Of a stretch of DNA of 64,000 bases, positions 9,315-16,746 are shown one piece after another. This DNA is from Caldilineaceae bacterium. GTDB lineage: Bacteria > Chloroflexota > Anaerolineae > Caldilineales > Caldilineaceae. Each line of letters begins with the position of its first letter. Within the stretch, counting starts at the first letter, position 1. A program made the translations under genes and the position numbers. The stretch spans positions 21,117 through 85,116 of the forward strand of contig JAPKMW010000042.1 of NCBI GenBank assembly GCA_026645575.1. The letters are read 5' to 3'. The notes under the pieces are model-generated. The model was not told where the DNA came from. It was given only the letters and a program-made list of their open reading frames with translations, and did not search any database.

Positions 9315-9347
9315 AAAACCCATCGGTCAAACCGGTGGGTTTTTCTT
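9315..9347 (+). terminator. Terminator closing the small-protein cluster
   Basis: The stem AAAACCCATCGGT pairs with ACCGGTGGGTTTT (13 bp with one G-U wobble), has a 3-nt loop and is followed by a T-rich tail. It also lies downstream of the minus-strand channel gene ending at 9385, so it may work in both directions. Confidence 0.8.
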
Positions 9348-9384
9348 TTACCAAGTTGGTGGCGCACCTAATGGCGCCTGATGA

Positions 9385-10422
9385 TTATTTGCCGGCGTGC
9401 AGAACATGCCGCTCATCGACTGCACGTTCGGCCAGAAGGGTAAGCTGCGGTTGGGTGCCCAAGCCGATGAGGATATCACCCGTTTCCAGCTTAAAATCCG
9501 CCGGTAGATGGGTGTGGAGTTTGCCGTCATGACGGCGCACGGCCAAGACATTGACGCCGGTGGCGCTGCGCACATGACATTCGGCCAGGGTGCGGCCATT
9601 CATTGTTGAGGCAACGCCAACCTTAATCTCCTCAATCCGCAATTCCAACTCGCCGCTGCGCATGACCACATCGAGAAATTCAACGACACTGGGGTGCAGC
9701 AACTGCGCCGCCATGCGATGACCAGTGATTAGATAGGGGTTGATGACCTGATTGGCGCCGGCAATACGCAGCTTACGCTCACTCTCCGGCTGGTTGCTGC
9801 GCGAGATGATAAAGAGGTTGGGGTTAAAGGTGCGGGCGCTGAGGACGACAAAGACATTGGTCGCATCATTCGGTAGACAGGTGCAGAGTCCGCTGGCATG
9901 TTCAATGCCCGCCTGCAACAAAATCGGATCGCTGGCGGCATCGCCGATGATGTAGGGGATGCCCGCTTTTTCAAACGCTGCTACATTCTCCGACCCGCCG
10001 TCAATCACTACTACATCATAATGATTAGCACGCAAGCCTTGCACCACCTGTTGTCCGACCCGGCCATAGCCGCAGATAATATAATGGTTGCGTAATTTCT
10101 GAATCGTGCGCGCCATCCGTTGTCTCCGTAACATGCCGTTTAACTCGCCGGCAATCAAATAATCAGCCAGACTGCTAAAGGTATAAGCCACTCCGCCGAC
10201 GCCTAATAAGATTAAGGCCACGGTGAACAGTTCGCCACTGACCGTGAGCGGGCGCACTTCGCCGTACCCCACTGTGCTAAGGGTAATGACCGTCATAAAG
10301 AGCGCATCGTGCCAGGACCAACCTTCCAGCAGGCGATAGCCAAGGGTGCCAACAGTTAACAGGCTACTCATGACAAGAAAGATTGTCCACATCCGCCCGT
10401 GTGGGACCCACAGTTCACGCAT
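9385..10422 (-). CDS. Two-TM potassium channel with RCK (TrkA-N/TrkA-C) domains
   Basis: 345 aa, MthK-like. TM1 is about residues 11-30. The pore loop and selectivity filter TVGYG are at residues 50-54, and TM2 is about 62-82. An RCK N-terminal Rossmann domain starts at about 110 (HYIICGYGRVGQQVV, then DVVVIDGG). An RCK-C domain is at about 255-335 (ATGVNVLAVRRHDGKLHTHL, DILIGLGT). The protein should form an inner-membrane K+ channel gated by ligand or nucleotide binding to the cytosolic ring. Its start overlaps the end of the GNAT gene by 8 nt, so the two are probably translated from one message. Confidence 0.92.
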   Translation of the reverse strand: MRELWVPHGRMWTIFLVMSSLLTVGTLGYRLLEGWSWHDALFMTVITLSTVGYGEVRPLTVSGELFTVALILLGVGGVAYTFSSLADYLIAGELNGMLRRQRMARTIQKLRNHYIICGYGRVGQQVVQGLRANHYDVVVIDGGSENVAAFEKAGIPYIIGDAASDPILLQAGIEHASGLCTCLPNDATNVFVVLSARTFNPNLFIISRSNQPESERKLRIAGANQVINPYLITGHRMAAQLLHPSVVEFLDVVMRSGELELRIEEIKVGVASTMNGRTLAECHVRSATGVNVLAVRRHDGKLHTHLPADFKLETGDILIGLGTQPQLTLLAERAVDERHVLHAGK

Positions 10423-11353
10423 GGGTTGACCTCACCGTGGGGGAAGTGGTTGGGGAAGGAGCTGAGGTTAGGGGTTGTGGGGCGATGAAGCGGGTCAGTA
10501 CGGGGGTAATCCGGCCGGTTGGGCGAAAACCGACCCCACGATATAACTGTTGCGCCGTGCGGTTATGCACCTGGGTATTGAGCGCAACTGTGCGAATCCC
10601 TTCAGTTTGCGCATAGCGTAGCGCATCGGACAAGAGCGCTTTCCCCCAGCCACGGCCCTGCCAATCGGGGTGAAGCGCCAGGCGCGCTAGGTGGGCATTG
10701 TCACCGCTGGTGGTCAGCGCTGTATAGCCAACCAAGGTGTCATGGTAGAGCGCCACTTGCAGCCGACTGGTTAACAAAAGTTCGTGCAGCATCGGACTAT
10801 CAAAGTGCCACAAGGGTGGAAAGGCGGCAGCGTCGATCAGCGCTAAGGCGATCAGATCTGCGGCTTGTCCTGGGCGTAGAGTCAATTCGACGGCAGTGGG
10901 CAAGGTTGCCGGCTGCCACCGTTGGAGCCGGCTCAGTTCAAAATATTGCACCTCTTCTGTCAACGCAAAACCGACACCAAAGAGCGGCGGACGCAACCAA
11001 TCGGCGTCGGCGTAAACAATTAACAGATGACCTTGCGGGCTAGGCTGGAGATAGGGCAGGGCGGCATTGAGCAGATCACCGACGTAAAGGGAGGGCGCCC
11101 GTCCCCGCACCAGGGTCAACGCCCGCAAATAAGCACGCGTCGGCGCTGCTGCCGGCAGTGTAACGGGCCGGGGTTCATCCTGGATGCAAATAAAGCCCCA
11201 CGGCTGCTCCCGCTCGTCGGCCAGGAGCGCAATTTGCTGCGATAACAACGCCGCCAAATCCTCTGCACCCAGATTATGGTAGAGGTAGCGACTCCGTTGC
11301 CAGAGTTGACGGACTTGCGCAACTTGGTCGGTGGCGACGCGATGGATTGGCAT
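10415..11353 (-). CDS. GNAT family N-acetyltransferase
   Basis: 312 aa. The C-terminal GNAT domain has motif A with the acetyl-CoA pyrophosphate loop (LARLALHPDWQGRGWGKALL, about residues 222-241) and motif B (ALNTQVHNRTAQQLYRGVGF). The N-terminal 150 residues look like a degenerate second GNAT-like half. Substrate cannot be read from sequence. It is directly upstream of, and overlaps, the RCK channel gene. Confidence 0.8.
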   Translation of the reverse strand: MPIHRVATDQVAQVRQLWQRSRYLYHNLGAEDLAALLSQQIALLADEREQPWGFICIQDEPRPVTLPAAAPTRAYLRALTLVRGRAPSLYVGDLLNAALPYLQPSPQGHLLIVYADADWLRPPLFGVGFALTEEVQYFELSRLQRWQPATLPTAVELTLRPGQAADLIALALIDAAAFPPLWHFDSPMLHELLLTSRLQVALYHDTLVGYTALTTSGDNAHLARLALHPDWQGRGWGKALLSDALRYAQTEGIRTVALNTQVHNRTAQQLYRGVGFRPTGRITPVLTRFIAPQPLTSAPSPTTSPTVRSTHA

Positions 11354-11393
11354 AGGGTACTCACAAGCGAGAGGCTGAGAGATAAAGAGGTTG

Positions 11394-11441
11394 AGAGATT
11401 AAGAGATTAGGTCAAGCAAGTGACTCAATCTCTTAATCTCT
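11394..11441. repeat. GA-rich palindrome, probable terminator
   Basis: Perfect 15-bp arms AGAGATTAAGAGATT (11394-11408) and its complement (11427-11441) enclose an 18-nt loop. Shorter copies of GAGATTAAGAG-like sequence lie just before. It sits between the stop of the TIM-barrel gene and the start of the GNAT gene, both on the minus strand. Confidence 0.7.
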
Positions 11442-11477
11442 TTATCTCCCACTCACCCCATCAACTACTTTTTATAC

Positions 11478-12347
11478 TTAAACACCCGCCAGGAAGCGGG
11501 CGCCCTGTAGAATCCCCAATTGTTCGCTTTCGGTGGGACCGTTGAAGTTCTCGTCTTCCAACTCAATGGAGACGCAGCCCTGGTAGCCCTTTTCCACTAG
11601 CATACGGAAGATCTCCAACCAACGGATCTGCCCTTGGCCGGGGATCGTATAGCGCCAGGCATGGGCGCCAAAGCGAATCGGCTTGGCAAAGGTAGCCGGT
11701 TGTTCATAACCAAATTCATACTGATTTTCGGCCAACAGTTCCGTATCCTTGCCATGAACATGATAGGCGCGATCGCCAAACTCGCGCAGGAAACGGAGAT
11801 AATCGATGCCCATGCGCATCAGATGCGATGGGTCGTAATTGATCCCCATGGCCTTGGAAGGAACCTCTTTGAAAAAGGCGCGCAACCCTTCCGGCGTACA
11901 GCAGAGCGCCCCCGGCCCCGGCCACCCTTCAATGACAATGCGCCCATTGTTGGCTTCCAACACCGGCGCCAACTGGCTGAAGCTCTCCACCATGTAGCCG
12001 AAATTTTCCGCACGGGGTAACTCCGGCTTCTCCGGCAACATCACCAAGAAGAAATTGGTCGGCGTACTGCCGGCGCACGCCTTGATAAAGTCACTGTTGG
12101 CGGCGATGGCCTCGGCCCGCTTGCCTTTGTCCGGGGAAATCATGCCTTTGTTATCAAGCAAGTCGATGGAGCCAATGCGTAGCCCTGCCGCCCGCACGGT
12201 TGGCGCCGCTTCCACCGCATCTTTGCCCAGGTCAATCACCTCTAAACCACTGTCTTTGGCCCAACTCAACAAACCGGGCAGATTCTTTTGCCACTCTGTC
12301 CCACCACGGCGAAAGCCGATGGGAAAATTACCTGTACGGGTCTTCAT
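11478..12347 (-). CDS. Sugar phosphate isomerase/epimerase (xylose isomerase-like TIM barrel)
   Basis: 289 aa. The sequence has the metal-ligand pattern of the family: VIEGWPGP (Glu), INYDPSHLMRMGID (Asp, His), AYHVHGKDTELL (His, Asp) and a C-terminal CVSIELEDE (Glu). The family isomerises or epimerises keto sugars or inositols with a divalent metal; which substrate is not predictable. It lies downstream of an enolase-superfamily sugar acid dehydratase-like gene on the same strand, which suggests sugar or sugar-acid catabolism. The ribosome binding site GGAGAA precedes the ATG. Confidence 0.85.
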   Translation of the reverse strand: MKTRTGNFPIGFRRGGTEWQKNLPGLLSWAKDSGLEVIDLGKDAVEAAPTVRAAGLRIGSIDLLDNKGMISPDKGKRAEAIAANSDFIKACAGSTPTNFFLVMLPEKPELPRAENFGYMVESFSQLAPVLEANNGRIVIEGWPGPGALCCTPEGLRAFFKEVPSKAMGINYDPSHLMRMGIDYLRFLREFGDRAYHVHGKDTELLAENQYEFGYEQPATFAKPIRFGAHAWRYTIPGQGQIRWLEIFRMLVEKGYQGCVSIELEDENFNGPTESEQLGILQGARFLAGV

Positions 12348-12383
12348 GAAAAACGTTCTCCTCTATTGGTCCGTAGGGTGGAA

Positions 12384-12443
12384 GTAGGAAGTAAGAAGTA
12401 GGGAGTAGGAAGGGGGTCTTGCTACCTACTTCTTGCTTCCTAC
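12384..12443. repeat. Intergenic palindrome, probable terminator
   Basis: Arms GTAGGAAGTAAGAAGTAGG (12384-12402) and CCTACTTCTTGCTTCCTAC (12425-12443) pair at 18 of 19 positions. It lies 3 nt beyond the stop of the enolase-family gene and before the TIM-barrel gene. Confidence 0.7.
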
Positions 12444-12446
12444 CCC

Positions 12447-13577
12447 TTACACCCAGCGCTCGGACGGATTGCTATAACGTTGCACTGCGTCGAGATTCAG
12501 TTCAATCCCCAGGCCTGGGCCGGACGGGATGGCTAACATGCCGTCATCGTCCAATTGCCAGGGCGTAGCGACAATCGCATCAATGTAGGGGGAGCCAGTA
12601 AGGTATTCAACAAAGTCGGTGTTGGCAAAGGCGGTCGCCAGTTGCAGATCCGCCGCCAAACCGACTGCCGTATTCCAGCCGTGAGGAATAAAGCGTACGC
12701 CATTTTCTTCCGCCATCCAAGCAATGCGTCGCTCTTCGCTAATGCCGCCCACCTTGGTCACATCGGGCTGGACAATGTCAAAGGCGCCGGCTTGCAGCCA
12801 GGGTTGGAAGGCTTGGCGGCGGGTCAAGACTTCGCCGCCGGCAATGGGCAGGCGCGCCTGGCGGCGGAGCGCCACATAGTCTTCCAAGGCGTCTGGTTTG
12901 AGCGCTTCTTCAAACCAGTAGACATTGTACTCGGCCAACATCTCTGCTGTGCGCAGCGCCCATTTGTAGCCCTGGCCCCAGTAGGCGTCACTGCCGCCGG
13001 CATCGACCATGAGCCAGCCGTCATCAATCGCTTCGCGGGCTGCCCGCACAATCGCTTCATCCAGGGCATTACTGACCCGGCCAAAGGGACCCCAACCGAT
13101 CTTAAAGGCGCGGAAGCCTTCTTCCTTTAGGCGTAACAGATGATCCGCCAGTGGCCCCGGCTCTTGCATCAAGATCGAGGCGTAGGGCCGAACGCGTTCA
13201 CGGTAGCGGCCACCCAGCAACCGACCCACCGGTTGCCCGGTCGCTTTGCCCAAAATATCCCATAAGGCAATGTCGATGCCACTGATCGTATGGGTGAGTG
13301 ACCCGCCGCGGCCCAACCAGAAGGTATTCTGGTGCAACTTTTCGCTGACTCGTTCCGGCTCCAACGCATTTTCGCCCCGGTAGAGCGGTTCTAACACTTG
13401 TAAGGCGCTTTGCACCAGGCGGTCATTGGTAAAGACGCTGCCATAGCCGGTGACGCCTTCGTCGGTCAGCACGGCGATCAAGGTGTGGACACAATCATCC
13501 GGGCGGATCTCCTCGGACCAACCGCCCTCCGGCGACGCGCCTCGCAAACCGATGGCGCGAATGTCACGGATCTTCAT
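12447..13577 (-). CDS. Mandelate racemase/muconate lactonizing enzyme family protein (enolase superfamily)
   Basis: 376 aa from the ATG at 13577, chosen because the family starts at MKIRDI and GGGAG lies upstream; an upstream in-frame start would add 27 non-conserved residues. The N-terminal capping domain is about 1-125. The barrel has the three acidic metal ligands in MVDAGGSD, WFEEALKPD and IAGGEVLT, plus QPDVTKVGG and IPHGWN with the catalytic His. The KxK motif is reduced to FKIGWG. This suggests a sugar-acid dehydratase or racemase of the mandelate racemase subgroup, substrate unknown. The TIM-barrel isomerase is next on the same strand. Confidence 0.88.
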   Translation of the reverse strand: MKIRDIRAIGLRGASPEGGWSEEIRPDDCVHTLIAVLTDEGVTGYGSVFTNDRLVQSALQVLEPLYRGENALEPERVSEKLHQNTFWLGRGGSLTHTISGIDIALWDILGKATGQPVGRLLGGRYRERVRPYASILMQEPGPLADHLLRLKEEGFRAFKIGWGPFGRVSNALDEAIVRAAREAIDDGWLMVDAGGSDAYWGQGYKWALRTAEMLAEYNVYWFEEALKPDALEDYVALRRQARLPIAGGEVLTRRQAFQPWLQAGAFDIVQPDVTKVGGISEERRIAWMAEENGVRFIPHGWNTAVGLAADLQLATAFANTDFVEYLTGSPYIDAIVATPWQLDDDGMLAIPSGPGLGIELNLDAVQRYSNPSERWV

Positions 13578-13743
13578 CGATACGGCTCCCTTTGCTCTGC
13601 TGCGAGAGGGAACAGTGCATCGGATAAATGCTGCACTACTCCTCTGCGGAAAGATCATTAAGCTTACAAATTATAGCGTCACTTGCAGTAGTTGCCAAAC
13701 GTCGTTCCGCCGGGATGCACCGAACGCGGTTGTTAATTGCTCC

Positions 13744-13791
13744 TAGCCAGTCCGTGACTGCCGACTGGAGCCGCCAGTCACGGACTGGCTA
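13744..13791. repeat. Palindromic repeat, TAGCCAGTCCGTGACTG family (copy A)
   Basis: Perfect 17-bp arms (13744-13760 and 13775-13791) flank a 14-nt centre. The same arm core recurs at 48417-48472 as a full palindrome and at 52123-52145 and 34797-34816 as single arms. This copy lies in the spacer 13578-13909, which has no gene. Confidence 0.8.
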
Positions 13792-13909
13792 AGGCACACA
13801 AAGAAATAACTATCCGTGGGCCGGGGCGCCTGCAAGGGGCGGTGGCCTTCCAGCCGCCTACAACGTTGGATATTTTACTGTTTGAAAACGCCTAGGCGCG
13901 GGGCGACGG

Positions 13910-15097
13910 TTATGGCCGTCTGGCGGCGGGCAAATATACATGTTGATTGCGGATAATCGGTGTGCTGGGCCGTACTTGCCCCGAATCGCGATTGAGCAGT
14001 AACCCAGTCACATCCACCGCTTCAAAATCACCCCCGCGCACCCGTCCTAGCTCGCGCAACAGGTCGTTGTTCCACCGTTCATCGGGCGCGCCGGAGATAT
14101 ACCAGGCGGACCCGTTATCGGCCAGAATGATACCATACTTTTGCATGGCGCGCAGGATGACCTGGACTTGGGGTGAAAAGGTGTTCAGTGGGTAGTCAGC
14201 GCGCAGGCGAAAACGTTGACCCATTGGCGGGTAATTGGGCGCGGTCTGGCTGGAAGCGTAGTGACGCGCCGGCCAGACATAGCTGCGCCGCGTCTGTGGC
14301 GCGGTAAACCGGATGGCGTGACGAATCTCGCCACTGGCTACCTCGTCATAGCGTACCAGCCCCGGCAAAATCGGCAAACCAGCGGCATCTGCCGAAGTCC
14401 AGCCATCAGGACGCAGGGCATGACTTTTGAGATCAAAAATGGCGCCAGAGCCGGCGCTCCAACTGCCGTCGCTTTGCGGGTAGGCGGAATAGAGTTCGTA
14501 GAGCCGGCAATTGTCCTGCTCCAGCAGCAGCACGTGCCGGTCGCCGGAACTGTTGGGACCGCCTTCAATGGGTGCATCGGTCGGCACCGGATAGGGTCCA
14601 GGATCGCTCTCGTCGGCATAGTCAAAAGTGACAGCCACGTTGGCCTGGCTGTTGCGTACCGTGATGAAGGGAATGCCAATCGGCCCGTCATTCCACAAAC
14701 CGGAGCCAAAATCCGGATGCAAGGTGCGATTGGCGCCAATCGTATTTACATAAGCCGTAGAGTTGGAATCTAGGGGCGCTGTATCAATCGGCGTATTCCA
14801 AATATTGTTGCCTGGGAAAAGGTCGCAGCCGGCGATCTGCGGCGGTGGTATGGTAGGTGTGGGCGTTGGTGGACTGGTTGGTTCTATGGTTGGCGTGGCA
14901 AAGCCTTGCGTTGTTGCGGTCGCTGCTGCCGGCATAGGCGACCACAGGACGAGCAAACCCACCATCACCAGCAAAGCGCCGATGCTACCCATCAAGAATC
15001 GTTTGTGTATACCGACGCGCACTGGAAAGTAACACTTTTTACCACAGAAATGGGTTACTTTCCGTACTGCTCGTACGGATAAACCGGGACGTACCAT
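13910..15097 (-). CDS. Secreted conserved protein of unknown function
   Basis: 395 aa. AGGAGGT lies 5 nt before the ATG and fixes the start. A long basic N-region precedes a hydrophobic signal or anchor segment (residues 36-55). A Pro/Thr-rich linker follows (SPPTPTPTIPPPQ), then a globular domain with a distinctive run (CDLFPGNNIWNTP, FDYADESDPGPYP, GDRHVLLLEQ, WPARHYASS). I recall near-identical blocks in uncharacterised secreted bacterial proteins, but know no function. The C-terminus NQHVYLPAARRP is a variant of the tail motif shared by the large secreted proteins here. A hairpin terminator lies just upstream of its ribosome binding site. Confidence 0.75.
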   Translation of the reverse strand: MVRPGLSVRAVRKVTHFCGKKCYFPVRVGIHKRFLMGSIGALLVMVGLLVLWSPMPAAATATTQGFATPTIEPTSPPTPTPTIPPPQIAGCDLFPGNNIWNTPIDTAPLDSNSTAYVNTIGANRTLHPDFGSGLWNDGPIGIPFITVRNSQANVAVTFDYADESDPGPYPVPTDAPIEGGPNSSGDRHVLLLEQDNCRLYELYSAYPQSDGSWSAGSGAIFDLKSHALRPDGWTSADAAGLPILPGLVRYDEVASGEIRHAIRFTAPQTRRSYVWPARHYASSQTAPNYPPMGQRFRLRADYPLNTFSPQVQVILRAMQKYGIILADNGSAWYISGAPDERWNNDLLRELGRVRGGDFEAVDVTGLLLNRDSGQVRPSTPIIRNQHVYLPAARRP

Positions 15098-15116
15098 TAC
15101 TACCTCCTGCCTTTGC

Positions 15117-15153
15117 TAAAAAAAGCTGACCAGTTGCTAAAACTGGTCAGCTT
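15117..15153 (-). terminator. Terminator-like hairpin just before a ribosome binding site
   Basis: A perfect 13-bp stem (AAGCTGACCAGTT with complement) has a 5-nt loop and, on the minus strand, a run of T. It ends about 10 nt before the AGGAGGT of the secreted protein gene. It may terminate the upstream lipoprotein transcript, or act as an attenuator. A weaker 10-bp stem lies at 15288-15329, after the lipoprotein stop. Confidence 0.75.
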
Positions 15154-15338
15154 ATCTTCCGTAAAGCATAGCCTACGAATCGCTACACTATACTATAGCA
15201 AAAGCAGCGGCGGATTACCATCTACTTTTGTTCGGTCATTCCCCTACATGATCCGGCGGGAAAGCTTACGAATGGCAGACGATAGGGAGACAGGAGATCA
15301 AGATCATCAATTTTTCTTGTCTCCTGTCTTGTGTCTAT

Positions 15339-16418
15339 TTACTGAAAAGTATACCCCTGTTCACTCCAGTAGCTGCGGATCTGCTCGTCCCAACCGGGGG
15401 CGAAGAAGTCGGCGTTGTTGAGGTTGTCACCTTGGATACGGGGGGCGTTGGTCAGCATGCCCTGATCCATATTTTGGCCAAAGGTCAACTCACCGGCGGC
15501 GCCGGTTTGCATATTGGCGCTAATGGCCTGGAAGGGGATGACAACCCACTCATCGCCAAGCCCAGTGTCACCAGCGGTGGTGATACCGGCATCAACCGAA
15601 TTGAAGACGGCGTACATCATGCGACCCTGGCTGAGATCGACAATGTAGTCAGTTACTGCGCTGGCCGTTACCGCGGCATCTGTTCCGGTCCCACCGGCGG
15701 TGGTATCGGTCAGAACACCGGTGCCGGTAGCCCCCGTACCCGTGCCGACGCCCGTGCCAACGCCGAGGAAGCCGGCATTCACCAGTTGGGAGGCCCGGAC
15801 AACGCTACCACTTTGGGTCATGTCAATGGTATCGACATTGTAACCGAGGTTCGTCCAGAAGTCGCGTAGTTGGGTGTCCCAACCAGCTTCCAAACCCGCC
15901 GGCCAGTCATTGCTGACATCAACATCCGGGAAGTTCTGCAATTGATCCTGCGTCACATTCAACACTAGCGCGGTTTGTTCCGGGTTGACGGACATCGCCG
16001 ACAAGGGGATCGGCGCCTGATCTTGGGCAATGCCTAGGAAACCGCCGTGGCTGATGAGGGCAAAGGGGATATTGCCATCAGTCATGTCCACTAGGAAATC
16101 TTCGACACTGCCCAGATTTTCATTCGCCGTACTAACCACTTCACGCCCTAACAGGTTGGAAGCGAGCATCATGTAGCCCTGTTCGGCGCCGGCGAGACCG
16201 AAGGATGTGCCGGTCGTGTCAGTTGTGCCTGGCGTAGTCACTTGGGGTGTATCAGGCGTGACAACTGGTTGCTCGCCGGCCGTCGTCGCTTGTGCGGCGG
16301 GGGTTGCTTCGCCAACCACCACCGGCTGTTGATTGCCGACATTGCAAGCACTCAGGACGAGCGCCAGCAGTAAGGTCAGCGATAGAAAGAGGGTTCGTTG
16401 ATATTGTCGCATCGACAT
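15339..16418 (-). CDS. PRC-barrel domain lipoprotein
   Basis: 359 aa. The N-terminus is a lipoprotein signal with lipobox LVLSAC at residues 20-25. A Thr/Gln/Pro-rich spacer follows. A PRC-barrel-like domain starts at about residue 80 (LLGREVVSTANENLGSVEDFLVD). A second, related half is at about 255-320 (YIVDLSQGRMMYAVFNSVD, WVVIPFQAIS), after a Gly/Thr-rich linker. Predicted to be a lipid-anchored surface protein; PRC barrels usually mediate small-molecule or protein contacts. Function unknown. Confidence 0.8.
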   Translation of the reverse strand: MSMRQYQRTLFLSLTLLLALVLSACNVGNQQPVVVGEATPAAQATTAGEQPVVTPDTPQVTTPGTTDTTGTSFGLAGAEQGYMMLASNLLGREVVSTANENLGSVEDFLVDMTDGNIPFALISHGGFLGIAQDQAPIPLSAMSVNPEQTALVLNVTQDQLQNFPDVDVSNDWPAGLEAGWDTQLRDFWTNLGYNVDTIDMTQSGSVVRASQLVNAGFLGVGTGVGTGTGATGTGVLTDTTAGGTGTDAAVTASAVTDYIVDLSQGRMMYAVFNSVDAGITTAGDTGLGDEWVVIPFQAISANMQTGAAGELTFGQNMDQGMLTNAPRIQGDNLNNADFFAPGWDEQIRSYWSEQGYTFQ

Positions 16419-16746
16419 TTCTCCTTTGCGTGTCTAATTACGAAAACTAGCCCTAGTCTAAGCGCTGAAACACTTCTGGACGATATGAACAGTTATAAGA
16501 AGTGGTTATAGTCGTAGCCTATTGCGCAAAGGAGTGGAGTGTAGTTCAGTTGGCGCTACGGGACAAAAGTGCCGCCATGCGCGGTTGTTCAATCGCCAAT
16601 GGCTTGATTTTAATTTGGGGCAGTGACCGGCAACACGCCCTGCGCCGCCATTTCTCCCAGCCAGACCTTGACCGCCGCCCGTTGAGGCACTTCCCCGCCG
16701 CTATAGGTGGCGATCAGGTTAGGCAGATGTTGAATGAATTGTCTCT
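16419..16746. other. Gene-free spacer with a possible coding remnant
   Basis: On the minus strand, downstream of the alpha-2-macroglobulin stop, a stop-free stretch of about 45 codons ends with TAA at 16610-16612. It reads like protein (HLPNLIATYSGGEVPQRAA, KVWLGEMAAQG) but has no start codon or ribosome binding site. It may be the tail of a decayed gene. Nothing else is evident in the spacer. Confidence 0.3.
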
